Part shown: piece by piece, positions 1-5,311 of the stretch
Layout of the letters: every line of letters begins with the position of its first letter
Position numbering within the stretch: position 1 is the first letter of the stretch
From: an uncultured Oscillospiraceae bacterium
Lineage (GTDB): Bacteria; Bacillota; Clostridia; Oscillospirales; Oscillospiraceae
Assembly: GCA_900764755.1 (NCBI GenBank)
Contig: CAAFPE010000033.1
Coordinates: 1 to 5,460 of the forward strand
Direction of reading: 5' to 3'
Length of the DNA: 5,460 bases
The notes under the pieces: model-generated
Seen by the model: only the letters and a program-made list of their open reading frames with translations
Told to the model about the DNA's origin: nothing
Database searches by the model: none
Made by a program: the position numbers and the translations under genes

Positions 1-134
1 GTACGCTGGCTCTGGAGAATTTCATCTTGGGCTTCCGTCTGGGAACTCGGCTGATCCTGGAAGCGCTGGATGAGGACGATGGCAGTCTGGTGGAACTGCT
101 CCGCGGAGATAAACGGAGGGAGGGACAAGGATGA
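1..134 (+). CDS. DUF6809-like protein, C-terminal fragment
   Basis: The reading frame begins at base 3 and is open to a TGA at 132-134, giving the last 43 residues of a gene that starts before the window. The visible part contains ALENFILGFRLGTRLILEAL followed by an acidic stretch (DEDDG) and a charged tail. The FxxGFRLGxRxxLE helix followed by an acidic turn matches what I remember of the C-terminal half of DUF6809 proteins, small helical proteins of unknown function common in Clostridia and in their mobile elements. The stop overlaps the next start as ATGA, so the two genes are probably translationally coupled. The family assignment rests on recall of a short motif. The molecular role is unknown. 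Confidence 0.6.
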   Translation, partial: TLALENFILGFRLGTRLILEALDEDDGSLVELLRGDKRREGQG

Positions 135-337
135 CCACGAACCAACTGCCCATCCGCCAGTGCCGCTACTGTGGCAGTGAAGATCTGGGAATGGGTTGGC
201 AACACGGCGAGGGGATCGTCACCTTCAAGAAGCATGGCATCCTGGGCATCCGGATGCGCTGTCTGATCTGTCGCCGCTGCGGCGCAGTACTGTTCCAGTG
301 GGTGGCGGAGCCCCACAGGTTCCCATCCATCCGGTAA
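131..337 (+). CDS. Small zinc-ribbon protein
   Basis: This 68-residue protein has two cysteine knuckles, CRYC at residues 11-14 and CRRC-G at 47-51, with a further cysteine at 44. They are separated by about 30 residues, the layout of a zinc ribbon. The C-terminal knuckle is followed by a hydrophobic strand (AVLFQWV). The ATG at 131 has a purine-rich Shine-Dalgarno (GGAGGGAGGG, 115-124) six bases upstream and overlaps the stop of the preceding gene by ATGA. Proteins like this are widespread in Firmicutes and are sometimes labelled 'transcription initiation factor TFIIIB' only because of the zinc ribbon; a true TFIIIB role in a bacterium is not credible. Zinc binding is likely. A nucleic-acid or protein-binding role is a guess. 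It lies 58 bases before the integrase genes and may be cotranscribed with them. Confidence 0.8.
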   Translation: MTTNQLPIRQCRYCGSEDLGMGWQHGEGIVTFKKHGILGIRMRCLICRRCGAVLFQWVAEPHRFPSIR

Positions 338-379
338 ATCGCGCAAAAACTGTATCACAAATCAAAGAGAAAAATACCT

Positions 380-388
380 GGAGGTGAG
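380..388 (+). promoter_or_regulatory. Shine-Dalgarno that decides the first integrase start
   Basis: GGAGGTGAG at 380-388 is close to a perfect match to the 16S rRNA 3' end and sits seven bases before ATG 396. An in-frame GTG at 384 lies inside this sequence and would have no ribosome binding site of its own, so ATG 396 is the better start. The resulting N-terminus (MAKRR) also matches that of the second integrase. Confidence 0.85.
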
Positions 389-395
389 CAAGAAC

Positions 396-1598
396 ATGGC
401 AAAGCGAAGACCGTCCGGAGACGGCATGGTACGAAAACGGGAGGATGGCCGCTGGGAGGGGCGCATCGTCATCGGCCACAAGGAGAACGGCGAACCCATC
501 TTCCGCTACATCTACGCCGACACCCAAAAAGAGCTGACTGCCAAGCTCCGGCAGAATATCACCGCCTATCAAGGTGTGGATCTGACGGAGGAGTGCAGGA
601 TGACCCTCTCGGAGTGGCTGGACCGGTGGATGGAGGACTATGCCGCACACACTCTGCGCCCCAACACCCTGCGCAGCTATGAGCAGTACGCGCGGTGCTA
701 TATCAAACCCTATCTGGGGGACAAGGTAGTCTCCCGTATCACAAGAGTGGACATTCAAAAGCTGTACACCAAGCTGAAGCGGGAGGGCCGTGTCCACGAG
801 CATCCGGAGCACGGCCATGAGCTGTCGGACAGCATGGTGTGCCGCATCCACGCCATGCTCCACCGATGCCTGAAGGATGCAGAGACCGCCCATGTGATTC
901 CGAGAAACCCAACAGATGGAGCCACGGTTCCCAAAGCGGTGAGCAAGCCCAAGCAGATTCTGAGCCGGGAGCAGATGGATGCCTTTCTGGAGGCGGTGGA
1001 ACAGGACCCGGTCTGGCGGGACTTCTTCTACACCGAGCTGACCACTGGCCTGCGCCGGGGTGAGATCTGTGGACTGATGTGGCAGGACTTTGATGAAAAG
1101 GCGGGGACGCTGAAGATACTCCGCTCGGTAAATGTGCCAAAGCAAGGTGAGCTGGAGATCGGGGAGACCAAGACCAGCCGGGGCAGGCGGACCATCCATC
1201 TGCCGCCCAGCACTGCGGCACGGCTGACGGAGCGGAAGAAGCACGCCGTCAGTCAGTGGATCTTCCCGGAACCCCTTGCGCCGGAAAAGCCGGTCCGCCC
1301 CAGTGCCGCTTACTACTGGATGAAGGTGATCCTGAAAAAGGCGGGACTGCCGCACCTCAGGTTTCACGATCTGCGCCACACGTTTGCCACCCACGCCCTA
1401 ACCAGTGGGGTGGACGCTAAGACCCTCTCCGGCATTCTGGGTCACACCAACGCATCCTTCACGCTGGACACCTACACCCATGTGACGCCGGATATGCAGA
1501 AAGCTGCCAGTGATGTGGTGGGCGGCTTCCTGGAACAGATCTTTGGGAAGGAGCTGAAACCATGGCAAAGAGACGCAAGCAAGGCACCGGCACCATAA
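396..1598 (+). CDS. Tyrosine recombinase/integrase (first of tandem pair)
   Basis: This is a 400-residue site-specific tyrosine recombinase that would cut and rejoin DNA through a covalent 3'-phosphotyrosine to integrate or excise an element. Residues 1-55 form an AP2-like arm-type DNA-binding domain (GDGMVRKREDGRWEGR then a second strand and helix). Residues about 68-165 form the SAM-like core-binding domain, and about 185-385 the catalytic domain. The catalytic set is complete: R220 (TGLRRGE), probable K259 (ETKTSRGRR), H324 and R327 (HDLRHTFATH), H350 (ILGH) and Y360 (LDTYTHV). The length is normal for Tn916/phage-type integrases. The start is set by the strong ribosome binding site at 380-388. 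Its last 37 bases overlap the next integrase gene, in a different frame. No clear promoter is seen in 338-395, so it may be read from upstream. The family call is secure; the specific element it moves is not known. Confidence 0.95.
   Translation: MAKRRPSGDGMVRKREDGRWEGRIVIGHKENGEPIFRYIYADTQKELTAKLRQNITAYQGVDLTEECRMTLSEWLDRWMEDYAAHTLRPNTLRSYEQYARCYIKPYLGDKVVSRITRVDIQKLYTKLKREGRVHEHPEHGHELSDSMVCRIHAMLHRCLKDAETAHVIPRNPTDGATVPKAVSKPKQILSREQMDAFLEAVEQDPVWRDFFYTELTTGLRRGEICGLMWQDFDEKAGTLKILRSVNVPKQGELEIGETKTSRGRRTIHLPPSTAARLTERKKHAVSQWIFPEPLAPEKPVRPSAAYYWMKVILKKAGLPHLRFHDLRHTFATHALTSGVDAKTLSGILGHTNASFTLDTYTHVTPDMQKAASDVVGGFLEQIFGKELKPWQRDASKAPAP
1362..1392 (+). repeat. 31-bp near-identical direct repeat shared by the two integrase genes
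   Basis: Positions 1362-1392 and 2525-2555 match at 30 of 31 bases (the difference is G1382 against T2545). Both encode the FHDLRHTFAT catalytic segment. Synonymous positions are also conserved, which is more than protein conservation requires. This is best read as a trace of gene duplication or gene conversion rather than a separate functional element. Confidence 0.6.
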
Positions 1599-3190
1599 GG
1601 CAGCGCAAGGATGGGCGCTGGGAGGGACGGGCGGTCATCGGCTATGATGAAAAAGGTCTGCCCAAAACCAAAAGTGTCTTGGCCAAAACCAAACGGGAGT
1701 GTCAGGAAAAGCTGAAAACGCTGTTGGAGACCGTGAGCGGTCCCAAAGCGGAGAAGATCCGCCCCGACATGGCCTTTGGAGAGTGGCTGGACTTCTGGTA
1801 TCAGAATTGGTCCAAGCCCAAACTCCGTCCCACCACCCAGGCCTGCTACGAGGGCAAGATCTATCGGCATATCATTCCGGAGCTGGGGAAGATCCCACTA
1901 AACCAGTTGACGCAAAAGGACCTCCAGCAGTTCTATACCAAGCTGAAAAAGAGTGGGCGGCTCATCCGCACCCAGCAGTTTGGCGAGGGCCTGTCCGACA
2001 CCATGGTCCGGGACTGCCACGCCACCTGCCGCTCGGCGCTGGAAAAGGCGGTGCAGGAGGGCCTGCTCCGCACCAACCCGGCCGTCGGCTGTAAGCTGCC
2101 GCCCAAGCGTGGCCGGGAGATGCAGGTGCTGGGGCGGGAGGAGCTCCAGCGGTTCCTCATCCAGGCCCAGGCTGAGGGCTACTATGAGTTGTTCCTCCTG
2201 GACTTATGTACCGGCCTGCGCCGTGGGGAGCTGATGGCTCTCCAGTGGGATGACCTGGACTTCGATACCGGAGTGCTGACGGTGAACAAGCAGGTCTATG
2301 AGGTGAACGGCAAGCTCCAGCTGAGCGTCCCCAAAACCAAAGCGTCGATCCGGAAACTGCTCCTTCCGCCGGGCGTAGTGGAGGTACTGTGGGAGTACCG
2401 GAGCCGCGTGGATTCCCGGTGGCTGTTTCCGTCCCCGGTGAAGGAGAACACGCCCCTCTCTCCCGGTGTGGCGCGGAAGCGGCTCCAGATCATATTGCAG
2501 CGGGCAGGGTGCAAGAAAATTAGATTTCACGATCTGCGCCACACTTTTGCCACCCTGGCATTGGAGAACGGTATGGATGTCAAAACCCTCTCGGCCATGC
2601 TGGGCCATGTATCAGCGGCCACCACGCTGGACATCTACACCCACATCACGGAGGATATGCAGGCGGAAGCGGCGGCTAAGATCGATCGGGGACTGGGGCA
2701 CGAGATACAGGAGGAGGGGACCCGGCCGGAATCGTCCCAGATGAGCGACTTCCAGCCTGTGGGCGGGCAGATCCGCCGCTCAGGCACGGGATGCATCACT
2801 GAGATCAACGACCACCTCTTTGAGGGACGGTATTCCCCGGTGTGGCCGGACGGGAAGCGGCATGCGAAGAATGTCTATGCCACGACGCGTCAGGAGTGTG
2901 AGGAAAAGCTGAGAGCGCTCATCAAAGAGATGAAGGCGGAGCGCAAGCTGCTCCTGGACCAGATGCGGGGGATCACACCGCCAGAAACGCTCACCAAGAA
3001 GCAGCGGCAGATCTGGACGTATATGAAATTTCATCCCAAAGAGACCAATTACAGTACCATCGCGGAGGGAGCCGGGGTGAACCGGCATACGGTGGCCAAG
3101 TGGTATGAGATGATAAGAGGGATGCTGGGAATACCGGAACGCACCTCCCGTATTCCGGCGGATTGCCAGGCAGGGGCGCTTGTGGTATGA
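1562..3190 (+). CDS. Tyrosine recombinase with extra C-terminal arm-like domain and HTH
   Basis: This 542-residue protein is about 140 residues longer than its upstream paralogue. Residues 1-57 are an AP2-like arm-binding domain (GTGTIRQRKDGRWEGR), about 67-165 the core-binding domain, and 185-380 the catalytic domain with R220 (TGLRRGE), probable K258 (VPKTK), H323 and R326 (HDLRHTFATL), H349 (MLGH) and Y359 (LDIYTHI). All key residues are present. After a polar linker (about 381-405), residues 408-456 repeat the pattern of the N-terminal arm domain: GTG, EGR, a GK-containing turn, then ECEEKL. Residues about 476-523 look like a helix-turn-helix (STIAEGAGVNRHTVAKWYEM). ATG 1562 has AAGGAG at 1548-1553 eight bases upstream, inside the preceding gene, so the two are likely cotranscribed and coupled. 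The recombinase call is secure; the role of the extension, such as extra arm-site binding or self-regulation, is inferred. Confidence 0.95.
   Translation: MAKRRKQGTGTIRQRKDGRWEGRAVIGYDEKGLPKTKSVLAKTKRECQEKLKTLLETVSGPKAEKIRPDMAFGEWLDFWYQNWSKPKLRPTTQACYEGKIYRHIIPELGKIPLNQLTQKDLQQFYTKLKKSGRLIRTQQFGEGLSDTMVRDCHATCRSALEKAVQEGLLRTNPAVGCKLPPKRGREMQVLGREELQRFLIQAQAEGYYELFLLDLCTGLRRGELMALQWDDLDFDTGVLTVNKQVYEVNGKLQLSVPKTKASIRKLLLPPGVVEVLWEYRSRVDSRWLFPSPVKENTPLSPGVARKRLQIILQRAGCKKIRFHDLRHTFATLALENGMDVKTLSAMLGHVSAATTLDIYTHITEDMQAEAAAKIDRGLGHEIQEEGTRPESSQMSDFQPVGGQIRRSGTGCITEINDHLFEGRYSPVWPDGKRHAKNVYATTRQECEEKLRALIKEMKAERKLLLDQMRGITPPETLTKKQRQIWTYMKFHPKETNYSTIAEGAGVNRHTVAKWYEMIRGMLGIPERTSRIPADCQAGALVV
3128..3158 (+). 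repeat. Inverted repeat just upstream of the macro gene promoter
   Basis: GGAATAC (3128-3134) and GTATTCC (3150-3156) are perfect inverted copies. An overlapping alternative pairing, CCGGAA (3134-3139) with TTCCGG (3153-3158), also exists. The dyad lies in the last codons of the integrase gene and ends five bases before the -35 element at 3163. It could be an operator or an integrase-related site, but short dyads arise by chance and I have no independent support. Confidence 0.3.
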
Positions 3191-3191
3191 T
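3163..3191 (+). promoter_or_regulatory. Sigma-A-type extended -10 promoter for the macro gene
   Basis: TTGCCA (3163-3168) and TATGAT (3186-3191) are separated by 17 bases, and TGG directly before the -10 box makes it an extended -10 element. The -10 box covers the stop codon of the second integrase (TGA 3188-3190). Transcription would begin near 3198, leaving a leader of about 20 bases that holds the AGGAGG at 3207-3212. This suggests that the macro gene is expressed independently of the integrase operon. Confidence 0.65.
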
Positions 3192-3219
3192 GAGGGCAGC
3201 AACGTGAGGAGGTGCCGCA

Positions 3220-4209
3220 ATGCCCCTGCAGATCGTGCGAAATGATATTACTACCATGAAGGTGGACGCCATCGTCAACGCCGCCAATGAGAGCCTGCTG
3301 GGCGGCGGAGGTGTGGATGGCGCCATCCACCGTGCCGCCGGACCGGAATTGCTGGCCGAGTGCCGCACTCTGGGCGGCTGTAAGACCGGGCAGGCCAAGA
3401 TCACAAAGGGCTACCGCCTGCCTGCCAAGTTTGTCATCCATACTGTGGGCCCCGTCTGGCGGGGCGGTGGTCACGGGGAGCGGGAACTGCTGGTTTCCGC
3501 CCACCGCTCCTCGTTGGAACTGGCTCGGGCCAACGGATGTGAGACGGTGGCCTTTCCCTTGATCTCCTCCGGTGTGTACGGCTACCCCAAGGACCAGGCT
3601 TTGAAGGTGGCGGTGGACACCATCGGGGAGTTTCTGCTCTCCCACGACATGACGGTGTATCTGGTCATCTTTGACCGGGCCGCCTACACCATCGGCGGGA
3701 AACTCTTTGCTGATATTGCCGCCTACATCGACGACCGCTATGTAGATGCCCATACCGACAGCTGGGAGACCCAGCGACGCAGAATGGCTCTGGTCTCCAT
3801 GCCCATGGAGGAAGATGCCCTGGCTCCCATCGCGGCCCCTGCCGATTTGGATGAAGCCCTCAGCAAACTGGACGAGAGCTTTTCCCAGATGCTGCTGCGG
3901 AAGATCGACGAGCGGGGCATGACTGATGTCCAGTGCTACAAAAAGGCCAATATCGACCGTAAATTGTTCTCCAAGATCCGCTCGGATGTCCGCTACAAAC
4001 CCTCCAAGCCTACCGCCATGGCCTTTGCCGTAGCTCTGGAATTGCCTCTGGACGAAGCCCGGGAGATGCTGGAGAAGGCTGGATTTGCCTTTTCTCACGC
4101 CAGCAAGTTCGACATCATCGTAGAGTATTTCATTGCTCACCGGAACTACAACATTTTTGAGATTAATGAGGCGCTCTTCGCCTTTGACCAGAGCCTACTG
4201 GGAGGATGA
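3220..4209 (+). CDS. Macro-domain protein (MacroD/YmdB type) with HTH-like C-terminal domain
   Basis: The N-terminal ~170 residues are a macro domain of the MacroD/YmdB class. ND at 8-9 lies in the adenine-side loop, NAANESLLGGGGVDGAIH at 20-37 includes the active-site N23, D33 and H37, and ISSGVYGYP at 115-123 is the phosphate-binding loop. Family members bind ADP-ribose and usually remove it from acidic residues or deacetylate O-acetyl-ADP-ribose, and the active-site motifs are intact here. Residues about 170-215 are a variable linker. Residues about 219-328 form a helical domain whose part 234-288 (MTDVQCYKKANIDRKLFSKI onward) resembles an XRE-type helix-turn-helix, followed by a conserved-looking tail (NYNIFEINEALFAFDQ). 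I recall this tail in other Firmicute macro proteins, but it has no function I can name. AGGAGG at 3207-3212 stands seven bases before the ATG. The stop overlaps the next gene region by ATGA. It may cooperate with the downstream vWA gene, but this is inferred from position only. Confidence 0.93.
   Translation: MPLQIVRNDITTMKVDAIVNAANESLLGGGGVDGAIHRAAGPELLAECRTLGGCKTGQAKITKGYRLPAKFVIHTVGPVWRGGGHGERELLVSAHRSSLELARANGCETVAFPLISSGVYGYPKDQALKVAVDTIGEFLLSHDMTVYLVIFDRAAYTIGGKLFADIAAYIDDRYVDAHTDSWETQRRRMALVSMPMEEDALAPIAAPADLDEALSKLDESFSQMLLRKIDERGMTDVQCYKKANIDRKLFSKIRSDVRYKPSKPTAMAFAVALELPLDEAREMLEKAGFAFSHASKFDIIVEYFIAHRNYNIFEINEALFAFDQSLLGG
4200..4205 (+). promoter_or_regulatory. Shine-Dalgarno deciding GTG over ATG for the membrane gene
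   Basis: GGGAGG at 4200-4205 lies within the last codons of the macro gene. It abuts ATG 4206 but is six bases from the in-frame GTG 4212, the usual spacing. This favours the GTG start, with ATG 4206 possible only by termination-reinitiation at the ATGA overlap. Confidence 0.55.
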
Positions 4210-4211
4210 AT

Positions 4212-4490
4212 GTGAACAAACATACGATAAACAAGTTTTCGATTCTATCGGCTGCTTTGGGGCTGGCTGTATTGCTGGGCGTTATAGTATCTGGAGCGGC
4301 ATATCCCAATCCCTTTTTTCAATTTGGGGTGCCATTGGGACTGCTGTTTGTTTTTGTGAGTGTAGTTCTGCAATTTATCAGCTGGATTCTGGAAATCTAT
4401 CATGGTGTAAAAGGAAAGCAATACCGTTTTGTGGCTGTGATTGCTGTACTTGGCCTGCTCGTTATCTGGAGGCTACTGAGCAGGCTCTGA
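4212..4490 (+). CDS. Small three-helix membrane protein, unknown function
   Basis: This protein of 92 residues (94 if started at ATG 4206) has three hydrophobic stretches: roughly residues 10-31, 40-62 and 74-91 in the longer numbering. They are separated by short loops, with a basic segment (HGVKGKQYR) between the second and third. It should be an integral membrane protein. I do not recognise a family. The start is ambiguous. ATG 4206 overlaps the macro stop codon, but GGGAGG (4200-4205) touches it with no spacing, while GTG 4212 lies six bases after that site; GTG 4212 is therefore preferred. Coding DNA is clearly AT-richer than its neighbours (79 G+C in the 180 bases 4261-4440), suggesting a separate origin. 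Overlap with the macro gene implies cotranscription from the promoter at 3163-3191. Confidence 0.7.
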   Translation: MNKHTINKFSILSAALGLAVLLGVIVSGAAYPNPFFQFGVPLGLLFVFVSVVLQFISWILEIYHGVKGKQYRFVAVIAVLGLLVIWRLLSRL

Positions 4491-4504
4491 TGGTGAGAAG
4501 TTTT

Positions 4505-4521
4505 GTCGCCCACCAGGCGAC
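4505..4521. repeat. Short perfect inverted repeat in the intergenic region
   Basis: GTCGCC (4505-4510) and GGCGAC (4516-4521) are perfect inverted copies around a five-base loop. TTTT precedes rather than follows the stem on the plus strand, and no T-run follows on either strand, so it is not a typical intrinsic terminator. It may be an operator, an RNA stability hairpin for the membrane gene transcript, or a member of a dispersed repeat. Confidence 0.45.
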
Positions 4522-4537
4522 CCGTGCAAATCAAAAT

Positions 4538-4581
4538 CCCCTTATACTGTGCTTGTAAACCAAACAACACAGCATAGGGGG
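4538..4581 (+). promoter_or_regulatory. Long leader hairpin sequestering the vWA gene ribosome binding site
   Basis: The arm 4538-4551 (CCCCTTATACTGTG) pairs with 4568-4581 (CACAGCATAGGGGG) over 14 positions with one G-U pair and one A-C mismatch. After a one-base bulge (C4552), TTGT 4553-4556 pairs with ACAA 4564-4567, leaving a seven-base loop. The right arm contains the only plausible Shine-Dalgarno for the vWA gene (AGGGGG 4576-4581, seven bases before ATG 4589), so the folded RNA would hide it. The stem is followed by ATGTTTT, so partial transcription termination is also possible. A TATACT at 4543-4548 inside the left arm resembles a -10 box but lacks a good -35. The hairpin is seen directly; its regulatory role is inferred. 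Confidence 0.6.
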
Positions 4582-4588
4582 ATGTTTT

Positions 4589-5248
4589 ATGAAGAAGACT
4601 TTGACGGAACTAGTGTTCATTCTGGATTGTAGCGGCTCCATGCAGGGGCTGGAGAGAGACACCATCGGCGGCTTCAACGCCATGATCGAAAAGCAGAAGA
4701 AGGAGCCGGGAGAGGCCCTCGTCTCCACCGTTCTCTTCGACGACCAAACTGAGGTGCTCCATGACCGGGTGAAATTAGGCGAGGTCCGGCCCATCACGGA
4801 AAAGGAGTACTATGTCGGAGGCTGCACCGCACTGCTGGATGCTGTTGGTGGGTCCATCCACCACATCGGCAACATCAACAAGTATGCCCGGAGCGAGGAT
4901 GTGCCGGAGCACACCCTGTTCGTCATCACCACCGACGGCATGGAAAACGCCAGCCGCCGCTACTCGGCCCAGAAGGTGAAAGAAATGATCCAGTGGCAGA
5001 AGGAAAAGTACGGCTGGGAATTTCTCTTCCTGGGGGCCAACATCGACGCGGTGGAGACGGCGGGCCATCTGGGGATCGCCCCTGACCGGGCGGTGAACTA
5101 CCACTGTGACAGCGAGGGCACCCGGCTGAACTATGAGGTGGTGGGGCAGGCTGTGGCCGCTGTTCGGTGCAGCGCGCCTTTGGACGCCCACTGGAAGGAT
5201 GCCATTGAGGAGGACTTCCGCAAACGGCAGAAGAAGGAGCGGCGATGA
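4589..5248 (+). CDS. vWA-domain protein (stand-alone, TerY-like)
   Basis: This 219-residue protein is nearly all one von Willebrand factor A domain. The metal-ion-dependent adhesion site is complete: D13-C-S15-G-S17 near the N-terminus, T80 in the GGCTALLDAV segment, and D116 in TTDGMEN. Further segments EFLFLGANIDAVETA (144-158) and a charged C-terminal tail (about 200-219) fit a widespread Firmicute family of cytoplasmic vWA proteins. There is no signal peptide or membrane segment. Such domains bind a divalent cation and mediate protein assembly; TerY-type members occur in tellurite/stress gene clusters beside macro, kinase or TerD proteins. The specific partner here is unknown. The start ATG 4589 has AGGGGG at 4576-4581, located in the hairpin described above. 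The gene ends 15 bases before a strong terminator stem and appears to be its own transcription or translation unit. Confidence 0.92.
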   Translation: MKKTLTELVFILDCSGSMQGLERDTIGGFNAMIEKQKKEPGEALVSTVLFDDQTEVLHDRVKLGEVRPITEKEYYVGGCTALLDAVGGSIHHIGNINKYARSEDVPEHTLFVITTDGMENASRRYSAQKVKEMIQWQKEKYGWEFLFLGANIDAVETAGHLGIAPDRAVNYHCDSEGTRLNYEVVGQAVAAVRCSAPLDAHWKDAIEEDFRKRQKKERR

Positions 5249-5263
5249 GCGGTAGATAAAACG

Positions 5264-5298
5264 AACAAAGGACGGAGGCGCAGCCTCCGTCCCTTGTT
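5264..5298. terminator. Strong, probably bidirectional intrinsic terminator
   Basis: GGACGGAGGC (5270-5279) and GCCTCCGTCC (5283-5292) form a perfect ten-base stem with a three-base loop. After one mismatch (A5269/C5293), AACAA (5264-5268) pairs with TTGTT (5294-5298), extending the stem. On the plus strand the T-run is short, while on the minus strand the stem ends in TTTGTT and is followed by CGTTTTATC, a better U-tract. It lies between the convergent vWA gene and the minus-strand flavin-reductase-like gene and probably serves both. Confidence 0.85.
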
Positions 5299-5311
5299 GA
5301 GCCTTGGGCAA

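Noticed and set aside
384..395. GTG 384 as the start of the first integrase
   Set aside because: It falls within the Shine-Dalgarno sequence that serves ATG 396 and would leave no ribosome binding site.
225..1394. Long antisense open frame of 389 codons opposite the first integrase
   Set aside because: It lies almost wholly opposite a gene with complete catalytic motifs, its translation shows no recognisable domain, and GC-rich coding DNA commonly leaves an open antisense frame.
3191..3219. Element attachment site directly after the second integrase
   Set aside because: No tRNA 3' end, no direct repeat partner inside the window and no integrase arm-site repeats were recognised in this 29-base gap.
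3049..4140. Antisense open frame of 363 codons opposite the macro gene
   Set aside because: It spans the end of the integrase and most of the macro gene, crosses their promoter region, and its translation shows no protein family features; it is best explained as a coding shadow.
4543..4548. TATACT as a firm -10 promoter box for the vWA gene
   Set aside because: No acceptable -35 hexamer is found 16-18 bases upstream and there is no TG extension; it may simply be part of the hairpin arm, so it is mentioned only as a possibility.
4133..4558. Cysteine-rich 141-codon plus-strand frame overlapping the membrane gene
   Set aside because: It overlaps both the macro gene end and the membrane gene in another frame, has no good ribosome binding site at its ATG, and the competing frame gives a coherent three-helix membrane protein.
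4775..5311. Minus-strand 178-codon frame opposite the vWA gene
   Set aside because: It runs through the terminator hairpin and opposite a clear vWA domain; its translation has no domain signature.
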